From assembly GCA_947501265.1 (NCBI GenBank), contig CANMVY010000001.1, positions 124,001-188,000 on the forward strand: DNA of 64,000 nt, in the 5' to 3' direction. This document shows, in pieces, positions 53,888-64,000 of this stretch (position 1 is the first letter of the stretch; each line of letters opens with the position of its first letter). The notes under the pieces are model-generated. The model made no database searches. It saw only the letters and a program-made list of their open reading frames with translations, and had not been told where the DNA came from. Position numbers and translations under genes: made by a program. Origin of the DNA: Bacteroidota bacterium. Its GTDB lineage: Bacteria; Bacteroidota; Bacteroidia; UBA7662; CANHCV01.

Positions 53888-56800
53888 TTATTTTGCGATC
53901 ATTAGTTTTTGTGTGGTTTTCAGGCCTTGGTACTGCAAAGTAATGAAGTAAGCACCTGCCGGAATTTGGGTAGTATTTAAATCAATTTGATTTTGTCCTG
54001 CAGTTAGAACTCCCAAATCCTTCACATCAATCACCTTTCCGGTTAAATCCTGGATCTGGTAAACGACACGCCCAGCAAAAGGCAATGCGAAGCTCCAGGT
54101 AGCACGATCGGAAGTAGGATTAGGATAGATTTGGTTCACCACCCAAGATTCTCCTTTTAAGTTGCGAACAGAGGTAGGCTTACAAGCCGAACCCGCGTAC
54201 GACAAACAGAAGCTATCGATGGCCCATCCTTCTTTATCTATGGTAAAGTCGGAAGAGAAACGGAAGCGGAAAATCACAGAATAATTTGGAAGCGTAAATT
54301 TAGTAGAATCCAAGCTGAAGGTGTTTTTACCACGAACCCATCCGTTAGATTTTCCGGTCCAACCACCACCGAATAAGTTAGGGGATGTGGAGAAATCCCA
54401 AAGAGTGGGAATGTAATACTGATTAAACCAACCGGAACCGATGGCTCCGAATTGTTCCCATTTAGTTCCATTATCAACCGTAAACTCCAAGGTTCCTCCG
54501 TCGCCGGTCGTATCCATATCAAACTTATGCATGAAGGTCATGTCGTAGCAACGTCCAGGAAGAATTCCGAAAATGGGAGTAAACAAGGCAGAGCTGGTAT
54601 TCTTAGAGTACAACGTATCCAATTCTGTTACCCATGCGTTTGTACCATTGAAAGCAGCATCCAAGAAATTCTTAGCAGGTGCACCTTCTTGCCAATCGTT
54701 GTTGGTTGGTTGATAGGTTTTAGCGTTCAACGTTACCCACTTCGGTTTCCCAGAATCAAAATCGTTGCAATAAGGTGTAGACAATAAGTTATTGATGGTA
54801 TCGAATGCTGTTGGAGTATAACAAAGGGTATCGTCAAAACGGTTTTGATCAATAGAATCGTTGGGCAACAAGGTCCATACACAGATGTCGTTCAAACCAG
54901 CAATGGGTTGGAAAACGAAAGGATACACGTAATCAAAACTATCTCCGGGCTGAATGCTCAAACCTGTAATGGCTTGGTTGGGCCAAGTTGTACCGTTCAC
55001 TCTAGCACCTGTTTGAACCTTGGTTAAAGGCAATACTCCAGTATTCTTAATGTTGATTTTGATGGAGTCGTTATCGCCAACTTTCAACAACGGTGGAATA
55101 GTAATCACCGCGTTGGCTTTGGCTGAATGTTTTAATTCGTTGTAAACGGTAATGTCATCGATTCGCGTTCCTGCAGTTCCGTTGAAAGTGGCCGGGCTAT
55201 TTTTCGATTCCAAACCGATCACCAAGGGCTTGCCCAGTTGATAGTAAGGTGAAAGATCCACATCAATCAGGTTATTCATGTTCGGATCGTTGTAACACAA
55301 ATACGTTTGGGAAGCTTGTACCCCATTCGCTGTAATTCTGAAGGCAGCTTGTCCACGACCGAATCCTGTTCCCGTACAAACTTGATGCAAACGGAACTTG
55401 ATATGAACGTTTGTTTTGCTGCGAGTATCAACTAAAATAGCATCTTTGGAGCGATAGGCCATGTTGGTATTTCCCCAAACGTTGGCGTTGGTAACACTCG
55501 TCCACGCTGGAGTGTTTGTTCCTGCCGTATATTCCAAACCATCCGTTCCATTGAATCCAACAGCACTTGCAGGCAAAGATGGAGAGGCAGAACCACCTAC
55601 TGTATCTTGGCAAATATCACGTTTGGGATTGGAACCATCGAAATTCCATGTAGTATCAGGAACTACCATTGGAGTTCCCGTGATGGTAATGTTTCCTAAA
55701 CTGTTGTTGGTTGGAACACCATCGTGCAATTGGCCGATATTCAAATAAAAATTATTCGGTCCCGGTGCAATGCGGACAAATTTTCCAGGTACACAAATAA
55801 TGGTATCACGACCGGTTGCCAAATTCATGTTCGCACCAGTAGCAGGAATCACAAAAGAATCCATCGCTGCACCATTAGGCCAAAAGATGGTTAAACTATC
55901 CAAATTAGCGTGACCATTGTTTCGAACCCGAACACAAACATCCGTTTGGTTGAACGCCGGAGTACAAAGTCCGTACATCGGACTAACGAGGCTCAAAAAC
56001 TGAGCTTCACGGCGATAAATTTCTCGAACAGAACGACAAACGGTATCGTTCGACAAATCACCATCGTTGGGAACATCCGTGAATAAACATAAGCTATATA
56101 CACCGAAGAACGAATCCAGGGAAGTGTAACCGGTTACATCATAAATTCCGATTGCTCCAGGAGCTAACGTATCGTTTGGTTTGATGTAATTGGTGGCCAA
56201 CCATTTTGGACCGGAACGACGTACGTAGTTAATAGGCACTTGGTACAAGGTATCCCGACCAAAGTTCTTCACCTGAACCTGAATGGTTACGTTGGTTGGT
56301 TGAGCAGTTGGTGCCGCAGCTGGGCTGAGGATTGAAATAACTCCAGCATCTTTAGCCGGTGGCAATTGAACGGAGAAGTTATCAAAGGCGAAACCTTGAC
56401 CACCTGCAGAAGATGCAACCAGAATGAATCGGAAACGAACCGGTGCCGTTTGATAATCGAAAATAGATGGTAAGCGTAATTCAGATTTTACCCAACCACC
56501 GGAATTACCAGTCCAAGCAGCTTCACCGCTTTGAACAGCATTGTACCAAAACTGACCGTTTGGAGGAACAACGCCTGTGGTTCCAAGATTGAACCAGTTC
56601 AATCCATTATTCAAGGTATACTGCAAACGAACAGCTCCATTACTTCCCATCGCACGATTTTGGTAGAAAGAAACCTTGGTATTCACCGCGGTAGAGAAAT
56701 CAAAATAGGGAGAATAAACAGTAGAAACCGCATTGGGCGAATAGGCATTCGCCGTTTGGGTTACCCAGCTATTGGGAGCTGTAAATGATGAATTGATGTT

Positions 56801-59251
56801 TGATTTCACCGGAGTTCCTAACTGCCATTGAGGAGCAATGGAATTTTCGGTGCGACTTACGAACATGTTTGTAACCGTATCGAAATTATCGAAAAATGGA
56901 AGTGGTAATGAAGGTACACCGTAGGTGGTCACACAAAACGAATCGTTGGAAGAGTTCGGATCGTTTGGATACTGAGTGTAAACGCAAGTATTGAAACTGA
57001 ATCGTGGAGCCGTAAACGTATCAACAAAAATGGTATCAGATAGCGAATAAGGCAGCAAAGGAGCACGGAAAGTTATCGTTTTACTTCCAACTCGGCCCGC
57101 AGCATTGTATCCAACTGGAGTATTTGTGATTGGGAATCCGCTGTTATTTCTGAAAACCGCAAAAACACTGTCAACTGCTCCTTCTTTCAACTCGTTTCCT
57201 GGACGCAAAATGGTGAATACTCCCATATCATCCGAAACAGGACGAGTAACAGCAATATCATCAATGGCTACTCCAGCTCCGTTCAAGGTTGCGTTCGATT
57301 TCAACAAAAATCGCAAACGAACATTTTGCTTGTTATCCAATGGCGTAAGCAAAATCTCACTTTTGATCCAACCGTTGGTTGTTCCATCAAATCCACCAAA
57401 ACTGTAAAGATTGAAGTTATTTCGGTTGTACCAATTGTTCGTAGTTCCGATAGCTGTATTATTCAAGTTCAACCAAGGACCGAAATTCTCGGAATATTCA
57501 ATGGTGAACGCATCCCCTAATCCACGTGTTGCCGTTGGGTTGGTGTTGTTGTTGTTTACATCGCGCCATTGGTAAAACGATAGAGTGGCATTGGTAATTC
57601 CTAAGAAACTTAATACGGGGGAGATCAACTCGTAATTGCTACCGTTTCGGTAATTTACAGCACTGTCGGTGATGTAAACCAAATTTCCACTTCGAGCAGG
57701 ACCGTTAATGGGAGATTTTGCAGTTGCATTGATGCTCGCACGGTGCCATCCTAAATTGGGAGCTACAAATGACCACTGCGATGCAGAATCCACATCATCG
57801 CGGAAGGGAAAACCCAACGCTTGACGAGCGATGAAATACCTTGGGGTATCACCTGCTGGCACATTCGGCATGAAAGTAAAATAACTTCTTGCTGAAGAAT
57901 CTACTGCATAAGCCCAATAGGTAACTGAATCATTCGCATTGATCCCAGTAATACACGCTTCATAAATTTTTCTTCCTACTGGATTCAAACCTTTAAACGT
58001 CATATTCATGGAGTCCAATGGACCATTGTTCTTGCGGTAATAAAGGCGAGCAATACGTAAGCCAGATGCATCGTCCATGGTTACTTCCAAACAAGGAGGT
58101 CCATTCAAGTAGGCATCGCCAGTATATACGGGACCGTTGGGATATTGGGTACCAGGGCCCGGCCACTCAACAAAAGGAGCACCAGATACCCAGTATTTGT
58201 AAAAACCACCTGGAGTTGGTGCATTAACGGCTTCATTCTCACTGAAAGAGGAATCTTGTGCCCACAAATAATATTCTACGGTATCTCCATCTTGAACTCG
58301 CGGACGGGCAACCAAGCCTGCGAAGTTATCGCCGGTAACGCGGGTCATGGAAACCGAATCCAAACCGCCACCGTTGATTTTGTACAATACCCGTGCAGCT
58401 TTAACTCCCGACTTCAATGGAATTCCAGTTCGGTCGATAATTACTGCAGGAATGTTTTGATCAATTCCAAATTGAGCACCGGTTAATGGCAGGTGACTGA
58501 TTACCGGAGGAATGATTTCGGATAAAGAGAAAGTGACGTGAACGGAGTCGATCAACCAACCATAATCGGGGTTGGGATTGGAAACGTCGGAAACCAAAGC
58601 AAAACGAAACTTGACGTTGTAAGCATTGGAGGCCAATCCAGAAATATCAAATTTCTCTCTTTTGTACCAAGAAATTTGCGGATTTACGGTAACTCCCGGA
58701 CGCCAAACGGTCGGATAAGAAGCGGAGTTAATGAAGTTATCTCCGTTTTTGTAGGTAACCATGTCATCTCCATCCAAAACGTATTGCGTATTTCCCTCGA
58801 AAATGTTCGGAGTTGCTGTATTGTCACAAGTAATTTTCACCCAAGGACCTCCATTGGTTGAAATTTCGATGAAACCGGTGTCGAAAGGAGAAATTTTACA
58901 AATGTGGGCAAAATTCAAAAAAACTTCCTGGTTACCGTAAGTGCAAAAAGTATCCGATTCGTAGTAAACCTTCCCTTGAATACCGGAGGTTGCATTGTAG
59001 GTAACTTTACCTAAAATTGCACGGCGGCCTTGAAAGGCATAAGTTGAATCTAACATCCATTTATTCTCAGCTGGAAGGCCAGAACCAAGGTTCACACGAA
59101 ACTTTTGTGCGCCTTCAAAATCATCGAAAAACTTGGAACAAACTTGTGTTCTAGGACATGTAAAACATTGGGGATTATGAAATTGCGCTTGTGCAACGGC
59201 AAAAAATCCTAATAATAGGATTAAAGTAAGAAGTTGTTTCTTCATAGCCAT
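53888..59251 (-). CDS. Giant T9SS surface protein with repeated MAM-like and CARDB-like domains (1787 aa)
   Basis: Signal peptide [23 protein letters not shown]. The body alternates jelly-roll domains that each end in a W/F-x-ID/DN-x(V/F) strand ([36 protein letters not shown]) with CARDB-like units opening [20 protein letters not shown] and [10 protein letters not shown]. The C-terminal T9SS sorting domain reads [26 protein letters not shown] and ends TTQKLMIAK. The architecture is that of a surface adhesin or glycan-binding protein; no catalytic motif is visible. ATG 59251 or 59245 (MKKQLL) may be used. A single gene over 5.3 kb with its own terminator. Confidence 0.9.
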   Translation of the reverse strand: MAMKKQLLTLILLLGFFAVAQAQFHNPQCFTCPRTQVCSKFFDDFEGAQKFRVNLGSGLPAENKWMLDSTYAFQGRRAILGKVTYNATSGIQGKVYYESDTFCTYGNQEVFLNFAHICKISPFDTGFIEISTNGGPWVKITCDNTATPNIFEGNTQYVLDGDDMVTYKNGDNFINSASYPTVWRPGVTVNPQISWYKREKFDISGLASNAYNVKFRFALVSDVSNPNPDYGWLIDSVHVTFSLSEIIPPVISHLPLTGAQFGIDQNIPAVIIDRTGIPLKSGVKAARVLYKINGGGLDSVSMTRVTGDNFAGLVARPRVQDGDTVEYYLWAQDSSFSENEAVNAPTPGGFYKYWVSGAPFVEWPGPGTQYPNGPVYTGDAYLNGPPCLEVTMDDASGLRIARLYYRKNNGPLDSMNMTFKGLNPVGRKIYEACITGINANDSVTYWAYAVDSSARSYFTFMPNVPAGDTPRYFIARQALGFPFRDDVDSASQWSFVAPNLGWHRASINATAKSPINGPARSGNLVYITDSAVNYRNGSNYELISPVLSFLGITNATLSFYQWRDVNNNNTNPTATRGLGDAFTIEYSENFGPWLNLNNTAIGTTNNWYNRNNFNLYSFGGFDGTTNGWIKSEILLTPLDNKQNVRLRFLLKSNATLNGAGVAIDDIAVTRPVSDDMGVFTILRPGNELKEGAVDSVFAVFRNNSGFPITNTPVGYNAAGRVGSKTITFRAPLLPYSLSDTIFVDTFTAPRFSFNTCVYTQYPNDPNSSNDSFCVTTYGVPSLPLPFFDNFDTVTNMFVSRTENSIAPQWQLGTPVKSNINSSFTAPNSWVTQTANAYSPNAVSTVYSPYFDFSTAVNTKVSFYQNRAMGSNGAVRLQYTLNNGLNWFNLGTTGVVPPNGQFWYNAVQSGEAAWTGNSGGWVKSELRLPSIFDYQTAPVRFRFILVASSAGGQGFAFDNFSVQLPPAKDAGVISILSPAAAPTAQPTNVTIQVQVKNFGRDTLYQVPINYVRRSGPKWLATNYIKPNDTLAPGAIGIYDVTGYTSLDSFFGVYSLCLFTDVPNDGDLSNDTVCRSVREIYRREAQFLSLVSPMYGLCTPAFNQTDVCVRVRNNGHANLDSLTIFWPNGAAMDSFVIPATGANMNLATGRDTIICVPGKFVRIAPGPNNFYLNIGQLHDGVPTNNSLGNITITGTPMVVPDTTWNFDGSNPKRDICQDTVGGSASPSLPASAVGFNGTDGLEYTAGTNTPAWTSVTNANVWGNTNMAYRSKDAILVDTRSKTNVHIKFRLHQVCTGTGFGRGQAAFRITANGVQASQTYLCYNDPNMNNLIDVDLSPYYQLGKPLVIGLESKNSPATFNGTAGTRIDDITVYNELKHSAKANAVITIPPLLKVGDNDSIKINIKNTGVLPLTKVQTGARVNGTTWPNQAITGLSIQPGDSFDYVYPFVFQPIAGLNDICVWTLLPNDSIDQNRFDDTLCYTPTAFDTINNLLSTPYCNDFDSGKPKWVTLNAKTYQPTNNDWQEGAPAKNFLDAAFNGTNAWVTELDTLYSKNTSSALFTPIFGILPGRCYDMTFMHKFDMDTTGDGGTLEFTVDNGTKWEQFGAIGSGWFNQYYIPTLWDFSTSPNLFGGGWTGKSNGWVRGKNTFSLDSTKFTLPNYSVIFRFRFSSDFTIDKEGWAIDSFCLSYAGSACKPTSVRNLKGESWVVNQIYPNPTSDRATWSFALPFAGRVVYQIQDLTGKVIDVKDLGVLTAGQNQIDLNTTQIPAGAYFITLQYQGLKTTQKLMIAK

Positions 59252-59296
59252 GGTTGGAGGTTAGGATTGGCTAAAATAACCAATAAATTCAGAAAA

Positions 59297-61276
59297 TCAA
59301 AAACTCAATAAATTTTCAACCGCCGAAATCAATTTTTTCTTCGGTAAAAAATTCTCTTCAAGTGAAATGGCGAACGGAATGGGAGTATCTAAAGCTCCTA
59401 AACGAGCAACGGGGGCGTCCAAATTCTTGAAACAAGCTTCGCCTATTTCAGCGGCAATTTCAGATGCAATGGAACCCGTTAAAGAGTCCTCAGTAAGCAC
59501 CAAAACCTTTCCAGTTTTCCGAACCGATTCCATGACCGTTTCTTTGTCCCACGGCATCAAACTACACAAATCGATGAGTTCAACTTCTCCTGAAAAGGCG
59601 CCTGAACGAATCAATTCTTGCATCCAAATAACCGGGGCGCCGTACGTTACCACCGTAACATCAGAGCCCTCTGCTACCACCCTAGCCTTCCCAATGGGAA
59701 CATGGTAATACCCTTCTGGAACGTCTCCTTCAATGCTGCGGTACAACATTTTATGCTCGAAAAACATCACTGGATTCGGATCATCGAAAGCCGAAATCAA
59801 CAACCCCTTTGCATCAGCAGGGGTGGATGGGTAAACCACTTTTAATCCAGGAGTATGGAAAAACCAAGCTTCATTGCTTTGGCTATGAAACGGCCCTGCT
59901 CCTACTCCTGCTCCCGTTGGCATCCGCACCACCACATCGGCGTTTTGCCCCCAACGGTAATGCATCTTCGCTAAATTATTTACAATCTGATTGAATCCAC
60001 TCGTAACGAAATCGGCAAACTGCATTTCCACCATGGCTTTGTGCTTCTTGATGGATAAACCCAAGGCGGCTCCAAGGATGGCACTTTCGCAAAGCGGGGT
60101 ATTCCTCACTCGATCTTTCCCAAATTTTTCGACAAAACCTTGGGTAATTTTGAAAACACCACCGTACTCGGCAATATCCTGACCCATCAACACCAAATTG
60201 GAATGCTTTTCCATGGCTTGGTCCAAGCCATCGGTAATGGCGTCGCAAAAGCGTAACGTTTTGGTGTTTGACCCCGGGGAAACCAAGGAAAAATTGGCAG
60301 GCGCATAAACATCTTTTAGTTCTTCCTCCGTGTTCGGAGCCACTTCCGGCAAACCGAAAGCGTAATCGATGGCCGAAAGAATTTCTTCAGAAATTCCCTT
60401 GCGGTAAACTTCTACCATGTCCTGAGAAAGTACTCCTTCTTCGATCAAGAATTTTTGATAGTTTTCAAGGGGATCTTTCTTTCCCCAAAGATCGAACAAC
60501 TCCTGGGGAACGTATTTGGTACCGCTGGCCTCTTCGTGTCCACGCATGCGAAAAGTGATGCATTCCAAAAGAATTGGATGCGGATTTTCCCGCATTTCTT
60601 CGGCCAATTGTTTTACGGTTTGATAAACCTCCAACAAATTGTTTCCATCAACTTGAACGGCTCGCATGCCGTATCCGATTCCCTTATCGATGAATTGTTG
60701 AAAGGCGAACTGCTCGTCGCTCGGGGTGCTTAATCCGTACCCGTTGTTTTCAACCAAAAAGATCACCGGCAATTTCCAAACGGCCGCCACGTTCAAGGCT
60801 TCGTGAAAATCGCCTTCGCTGGAACCACCATCGCCGGTGTACACCAAGGAAATCTTTTTTTCTCCTTTTATTTTATGTGCTAAAGCAACACCATCGGCCA
60901 AGGCCATTTGTGGACCCAAGTGAGAAATCATTCCCACCACATGGTGCTCGTTGGTTCCGAAGTGGAAAGATCGTTCTCTTCCTTTGGAATACCCCTCTTT
61001 TTTCCCTTGCCACTGGGCGATGAGTTTCCCTAATGGAAGCTGACGGCAAGTAAAAACACCCAAATTCCGGTGCATGGGGAAAATGTATTCGTCCTCGTGC
61101 AAAGCCAAGGTTGAACCCACTGCAATCGCTTCTTGTCCAATGCCCGAAAACCATTTGGAAACACGGCCCTGACGCAATAAATTGAGCATTTTCTCCTCAA
61201 TCATGCGGGGCTTTAAAATGGATTGATACAAGAGAAGAAGTTCCTCGTTCGAAAGGTTTTTGCGTTCGAATTGCAT
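59297..61276 (-). CDS. Fused alpha/beta E1 component of a 2-oxoacid dehydrogenase
   Basis: A 659-residue fusion of both E1 subunits of a branched-chain 2-oxoacid or pyruvate dehydrogenase complex. The alpha part (about 1-320) has GQEAIAVGSTLALH, the ThDP motif GDGGSSEGDFHEALN...ENNGYGLST and the phosphorylation-loop-like RGHEEASG. The beta part (about 340-659) has VLMGQDIAEYGGVFKITQGF, the family ESAILGAALGLSI and PVMFFEHKMLYRS. Substrate is not decided by sequence, but the fused form is usual for the branched-chain/2-oxoisovalerate type in Bacteroidota. E2 and E3 are not in the window. It has its own promoter. Confidence 0.93.
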   Translation of the reverse strand: MQFERKNLSNEELLLLYQSILKPRMIEEKMLNLLRQGRVSKWFSGIGQEAIAVGSTLALHEDEYIFPMHRNLGVFTCRQLPLGKLIAQWQGKKEGYSKGRERSFHFGTNEHHVVGMISHLGPQMALADGVALAHKIKGEKKISLVYTGDGGSSEGDFHEALNVAAVWKLPVIFLVENNGYGLSTPSDEQFAFQQFIDKGIGYGMRAVQVDGNNLLEVYQTVKQLAEEMRENPHPILLECITFRMRGHEEASGTKYVPQELFDLWGKKDPLENYQKFLIEEGVLSQDMVEVYRKGISEEILSAIDYAFGLPEVAPNTEEELKDVYAPANFSLVSPGSNTKTLRFCDAITDGLDQAMEKHSNLVLMGQDIAEYGGVFKITQGFVEKFGKDRVRNTPLCESAILGAALGLSIKKHKAMVEMQFADFVTSGFNQIVNNLAKMHYRWGQNADVVVRMPTGAGVGAGPFHSQSNEAWFFHTPGLKVVYPSTPADAKGLLISAFDDPNPVMFFEHKMLYRSIEGDVPEGYYHVPIGKARVVAEGSDVTVVTYGAPVIWMQELIRSGAFSGEVELIDLCSLMPWDKETVMESVRKTGKVLVLTEDSLTGSIASEIAAEIGEACFKNLDAPVARLGALDTPIPFAISLEENFLPKKKLISAVENLLSF

Positions 61277-61293
61277 GCCGAATTATTTTCGAG

Positions 61294-61301
61294 CAAAGAT
61301 A
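61294..61301 (-). promoter_or_regulatory. Promoter -7 element of the E1 fusion gene
   Basis: TATCTTTG on the minus strand (TAnnTTTG), 17 nt before the ATG, giving a leader of about 12 nt. It lies in the 82-bp gap after the methyltransferase stop. Confidence 0.75.
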
Positions 61302-61358
61302 GAAGTAAAAGAAAAGGAAACGGAAAATTAATCCTTAAAATTAGCAGCTCATTTGGGT

Positions 61359-62063
61359 TTATTTTGCCACAATAACCAGGTTGGGCGTCCAAATCTTTCC
61401 CGATGAACCTACACCGTAAGCCAAATGGGTGAGTTTGATTTTCAGTTCGATGATGGCACGCAAGGGCATGGATAAAAAACGTTTCCACCCGCGCGCCATG
61501 GAATAACTGCCCAACACGACAACATCTTGGAAACCGCAGCTTTGGAAAAGCTGCCGAGCAGAAGCCGCATTCAAAAACAGTTCGTGGGTTACATCGCTCC
61601 ACAAATACGAACCGCCCACCGCGGCATCGGCGTTTGGAACCCGAATCACCACCTTCCCACCGGCATTGATTCCACCTCGAATCTGTTTCAACAAGGCCAC
61701 CACTTCGTCTTTTGTGAGATGCTCCAATACATCAATGGCCACTAATGCATCCCAATTTTCGGTTGATTCTACGAACGATTGGGCATCTTGTAAAACCACT
61801 TGGAATCCGTCTTTTTGGGCAATTTCCACCTGTTCTTCGCTCAAATCGCATCCCTTCAAATTCTGAAAACCGTTCTTCTTTAAAAATCTCAACAAGTTCC
61901 CATGTCCGCACCCCAACTCACCAATATGCTTTTGTTCAAAACCTATCAGGTGCGGTAAAATCTCCTTGGAAAAAACGCGATGGGTCCATGCCTCATCGGC
62001 CACGGTAGCCCGAATTTGAGTGGAAAAGTAATTGGAATATAGCGTCTCGCGGTAGTTGTTCAT
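61359..62063 (-). CDS. Class I SAM-dependent methyltransferase
   Basis: A 234-residue methyltransferase: the SAM site IGELGCGHGNLLRFL, CDLSEEQVEIAQ, VAIDVLEHLTKDEVVALLKQIRGGINAGGKVVIRVPN (motifs II-III), and a C-terminal part with YLWSDVTHELFLNAASARQLF. The DVTHExFL and GxxxGRGW patterns are met in methyltransferases of surface-polysaccharide clusters. The adjacent Wzx-like flippase, which it overlaps by 4 nt, supports modification of a glycan or lipid-linked sugar. The open frame further upstream is wzx shadow, so ATG 62063 is the start. Confidence 0.9.
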   Translation of the reverse strand: MNNYRETLYSNYFSTQIRATVADEAWTHRVFSKEILPHLIGFEQKHIGELGCGHGNLLRFLKKNGFQNLKGCDLSEEQVEIAQKDGFQVVLQDAQSFVESTENWDALVAIDVLEHLTKDEVVALLKQIRGGINAGGKVVIRVPNADAAVGGSYLWSDVTHELFLNAASARQLFQSCGFQDVVVLGSYSMARGWKRFLSMPLRAIIELKIKLTHLAYGVGSSGKIWTPNLVIVAK

Positions 62064-63502
62064 GCCGATTTTTTCAAAAATAAAGTAAAGGTTCGAAGAT
62101 CCAATAATCCCAAAATTACAGCGCTCAAGCCCAAAATCAAGAACCAAACCCACAAACCCAATTCAAACACCAATGGATCCCAGTATAAAAAAGCAATCAG
62201 CAAAGAAAAAAAGATTCCAATTTTCCAGCCTTTCTTCAAAAGTTCCTTTTTTAGTCCCGACTTTTTCATGACGCCCCAAAAACAACCCAAAGCCATCCAA
62301 CCGTGTCCAACAGCGGTCGCACATCCTGCTCCTAAAGCACCATAGGTTGGAATGAGGATGACGTGGAGGAAAAGCGAAAGCAATGCCGATCCCATTGCCC
62401 AAAAAATCAACCACTTCATTTCACCCATTGCGGTTAATGTTGCTCCGTACAAAAGAACCACCGAATGAAAGAAAAAAACCAAGCCTACCATGGGAAACAA
62501 CGCTTGAATCAGGTCGGCAGGCAGTGCATCTCCTTGGTAAACGACCTCAAAAATTTCTTGGGGATAGGAAAATAGAGCTCCAACCACTCCAACAGCTGGA
62601 AGCAAAATCCACGATGCACCGGTTTGCAAAACTTCACCAATGGATATTCCGGAACCCAATTGACGGGCAATGAGTGGAGTAAGAACCCCGGCAATAAGGG
62701 TAGGAAAGATGATGCCGGCTTCGTAAAGCCTGAAAAAAGCAGCATAGGCGCCGGCTTCTTTCGGCAATTGAAATACCCGATCCAACATGATTCCATCCAA
62801 ACGAGCATAGAGCGACATGGCCATGACCATCACAAAAAACGGAAAAGAGGATCGGAGGATTTCTTTAAAAATGCCTGGACTTACTCCGAAACTCCAGCGA
62901 AATTGAAATCGGCGCAAGAGTAGAAAAACCAAAAATGCGCTGAGCGCGTAAGAAGCTGCCTGAATCCACGCAAACGACAACGCGCTAATTCGTTGATCCC
63001 ACAAAAGCCAACCCACTCCCAGCATGGCCAATAAACGATCCAAAACCGAAAAGAAAGCATCCCATCCAAACTTCTGAATTCCCGAAAGCACCGAACGAAA
63101 AAACGATAACCAATGGCTGAACCACTGCAACATCATGCCCCCCCAAAACAGCACCAATGCGTCGCCTTTTAATGAAGTAATCAACGACAAACACAATCCC
63201 AAACCCAAAAACAGTAAAGAGAAAAATCCCTTCAAGGTAAAGATGGCTTGTTGGTATTTCCTTTGTTTCGCTTCGTCGAAAGCCAACGCCCGGTTGTTCC
63301 AGTAACTCATCCCAAAATCAAGAACAATGGATACTAAAAAAGCCAAGTTGAAGGCCGAAAAGTAATTTCCATAATCGGCATTGCCCAAGGTAGCTTGTAC
63401 TTTTCGGTCGAAGAGAAATAGCCAAACAGGTTTTACCAACAGATTGAGGACAACCGTTAAACCAGCAAATTTGACCAACGTCTTTTTTCCTTCCAAAACC
63501 AA
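62060..63502 (-). CDS. Wzx-like polysaccharide flippase (MOP superfamily)
   Basis: A 480-residue protein with about 12-14 hydrophobic helices, of the oligosaccharide-flippase/MOP type: FAGLTVVLNLLVKPVWLFLFDR opens it, and the mid-part RSSFPFFVMVMAMSLYARLDGIMLDR is typical of Wzx. It would move lipid-linked oligosaccharide across the inner membrane. The start is TTG at 63502: an in-frame stop precedes it, the promoter sits 11 nt upstream, and no ATG occurs before helix 3. It overlaps the methyltransferase by 4 nt. Confidence 0.88.
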   Translation of the reverse strand: MVLEGKKTLVKFAGLTVVLNLLVKPVWLFLFDRKVQATLGNADYGNYFSAFNLAFLVSIVLDFGMSYWNNRALAFDEAKQRKYQQAIFTLKGFFSLLFLGLGLCLSLITSLKGDALVLFWGGMMLQWFSHWLSFFRSVLSGIQKFGWDAFFSVLDRLLAMLGVGWLLWDQRISALSFAWIQAASYALSAFLVFLLLRRFQFRWSFGVSPGIFKEILRSSFPFFVMVMAMSLYARLDGIMLDRVFQLPKEAGAYAAFFRLYEAGIIFPTLIAGVLTPLIARQLGSGISIGEVLQTGASWILLPAVGVVGALFSYPQEIFEVVYQGDALPADLIQALFPMVGLVFFFHSVVLLYGATLTAMGEMKWLIFWAMGSALLSLFLHVILIPTYGALGAGCATAVGHGWMALGCFWGVMKKSGLKKELLKKGWKIGIFFSLLIAFLYWDPLVFELGLWVWFLILGLSAVILGLLDLRTFTLFLKKSA

Positions 63503-63513
63503 TTATTAGGATT

Positions 63514-63521
63514 CAAAGATA
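63514..63521 (-). promoter_or_regulatory. Promoter -7 element of the wzx-methyltransferase pair
   Basis: TATCTTTG on the minus strand (TAnnTTTG), 11 nt before the TTG start at 63502. It follows directly after the T-run of the thiN terminator. Confidence 0.75.
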
Positions 63522-63580
63522 GGAAAAAATCGGGCGAAGGGCTTAATCCCAATACTCCACCAACAGAACATCGCCCGATT
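63522..63580 (-). terminator. Long-loop terminator overlapping the end of the thiamine pyrophosphokinase gene
   Basis: Arms AATCGGGCGA (63528-63537) and TCGCCCGATT (63571-63580) pair over 10 bp across a 33-nt loop that contains the stop codon. On the minus strand the second arm runs into six T. Confidence 0.7.
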
Positions 63581-64000
63581 GGTAAGCGATCTCCACCCAA
63601 CCCGTTTCGGCCACCCGATTGCTGCTTCCCGTTCGAAAACCCAGCTTCAAATCGATGTTCTCTACCGCCCAAATTAAGTTGGTGGCCGAAAGTCCGCAAA
63701 CTTCCGGAAACGGCATCAAACCCAAACCAACACCTTTTTCGTAAAACTTTTTAAAAGGTTGTGGAACCGGATACAACCGATCTTGCGTGCCAATCCATTG
63801 CCAATTGATTTGAGGGGTGTATTTCATGCAAACGCTTAAATTCTCTAACCAATGGTCGGAACGATCGCCGGAGGCTCCCAAAATATGGCAGGCCGAATGT
63901 CCGTCTTCCACTAAAAAACGAATCCCTTTTTCTAAATCGTTGCAATCTTGATCATCCAATTTCATCATGCGAACATCGGGCTGAAGCACCAACAACTCGT
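63543..64000 (-). CDS. thiN: Thiamine pyrophosphokinase, C-terminal part (partial at window edge)
   Basis: About 150 residues are visible; the N-terminus lies beyond 64000. LDDQDCNDLEKGIRFL and ILGASGDRSDHWLENL match the thiamine-binding and catalytic motifs of the family (DQ..ND and GA.G.R.DH). The C-terminal beta domain (LMPFPEVCGLSATNLIWAVEN and RVAETGWVEIAYQSGDVLLVEYWD) is complete. It converts thiamine to the diphosphate needed by the E1 dehydrogenase nearby, although they are separate transcripts. A long-loop terminator overlaps its stop. Confidence 0.88.
   Translation of the reverse strand, partial: ELLVLQPDVRMMKLDDQDCNDLEKGIRFLVEDGHSACHILGASGDRSDHWLENLSVCMKYTPQINWQWIGTQDRLYPVPQPFKKFYEKGVGLGLMPFPEVCGLSATNLIWAVENIDLKLGFRTGSSNRVAETGWVEIAYQSGDVLLVEYWD

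Overview
This window looks like a chromosomal segment of a member of the Bacteroidota, probably close to the Flavobacteriia. Four things point there. Promoters carry the Bacteroidota -7 element TAnnTTTG. Several exported proteins end in type IX secretion (T9SS) sorting domains. A PorT/SprT-like T9SS protein sits beside menG. GAPDH is of the long form with an N-terminal extension. Shine-Dalgarno sites are not evident. Genes are densely packed, with many ATGA or TAATG stop/start overlaps. I saw no rRNA, tRNA, CRISPR array, prophage or intact insertion sequence.

Layout: 1-951 holds a partial FKBP isomerase and lptC. 1016-8751 (minus) has gapdh with its own promoter, and a coupled set leuS-menG-porT-SDR-mtaB. 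8791-10598 (minus) is a MauG-type di-haem lipoprotein coupled to an MbnP-like lipoprotein, divergent from lgt (10645). 11570-14996 is the accessory patch: a WYL regulator, a nonsense-interrupted REP-associated transposase (RAYT) carrying its own palindromic repeat inside the reading frame, a mazEF toxin-antitoxin pair, alkB and a LiaF-like membrane protein. 14998-19465 encodes an O-antigen-ligase-like protein, a small lipoprotein, SppA and a family 9 glycosyltransferase. oxyR and an exported katG are divergent at 20.4 kb. A tandem repeat with two terminator hairpins fills 22.8-23.1 kb. A ComEC-like protein, an 879-residue orphan lipoprotein, an S9 peptidase and a T9SS cargo protein follow.

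30905-34106 (minus) is a compact flavin operon: an antenna-less photolyase-like protein, a full-length photolyase-like protein and a flavin reductase-like protein, all overlapping. 34151-38307 carries two tandem TonB-dependent receptors. 38455-44858 has two exported T9SS-type proteins, a redoxin lipoprotein and a divergent thioredoxin-domain protein. 44923-53487 is mostly a seven-gene overlapping operon (GlmU-like, tpiA, prmA, a 1459-residue orphan exported protein, plsY, clpS, yidD). rpmE, a giant T9SS surface protein, a fused alpha/beta E1 dehydrogenase, a methyltransferase, a Wzx-like flippase and a partial thiamine pyrophosphokinase close the window.

The observation I rate highest is the photolyase pair. 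The long protein has the N-terminal antenna domain but appears to have lost the Asn and Trp residues that normally line the FAD and the electron-transfer chain. Its overlapping partner lacks the antenna domain but keeps those residues. This suggests a two-subunit or divided-labour photoreceptor/repair system. Other leads are the MbnP/MbnH-like pair, promoters placed so close to start codons that the mRNAs should be leaderless, and the REP palindrome inside the RAYT gene.
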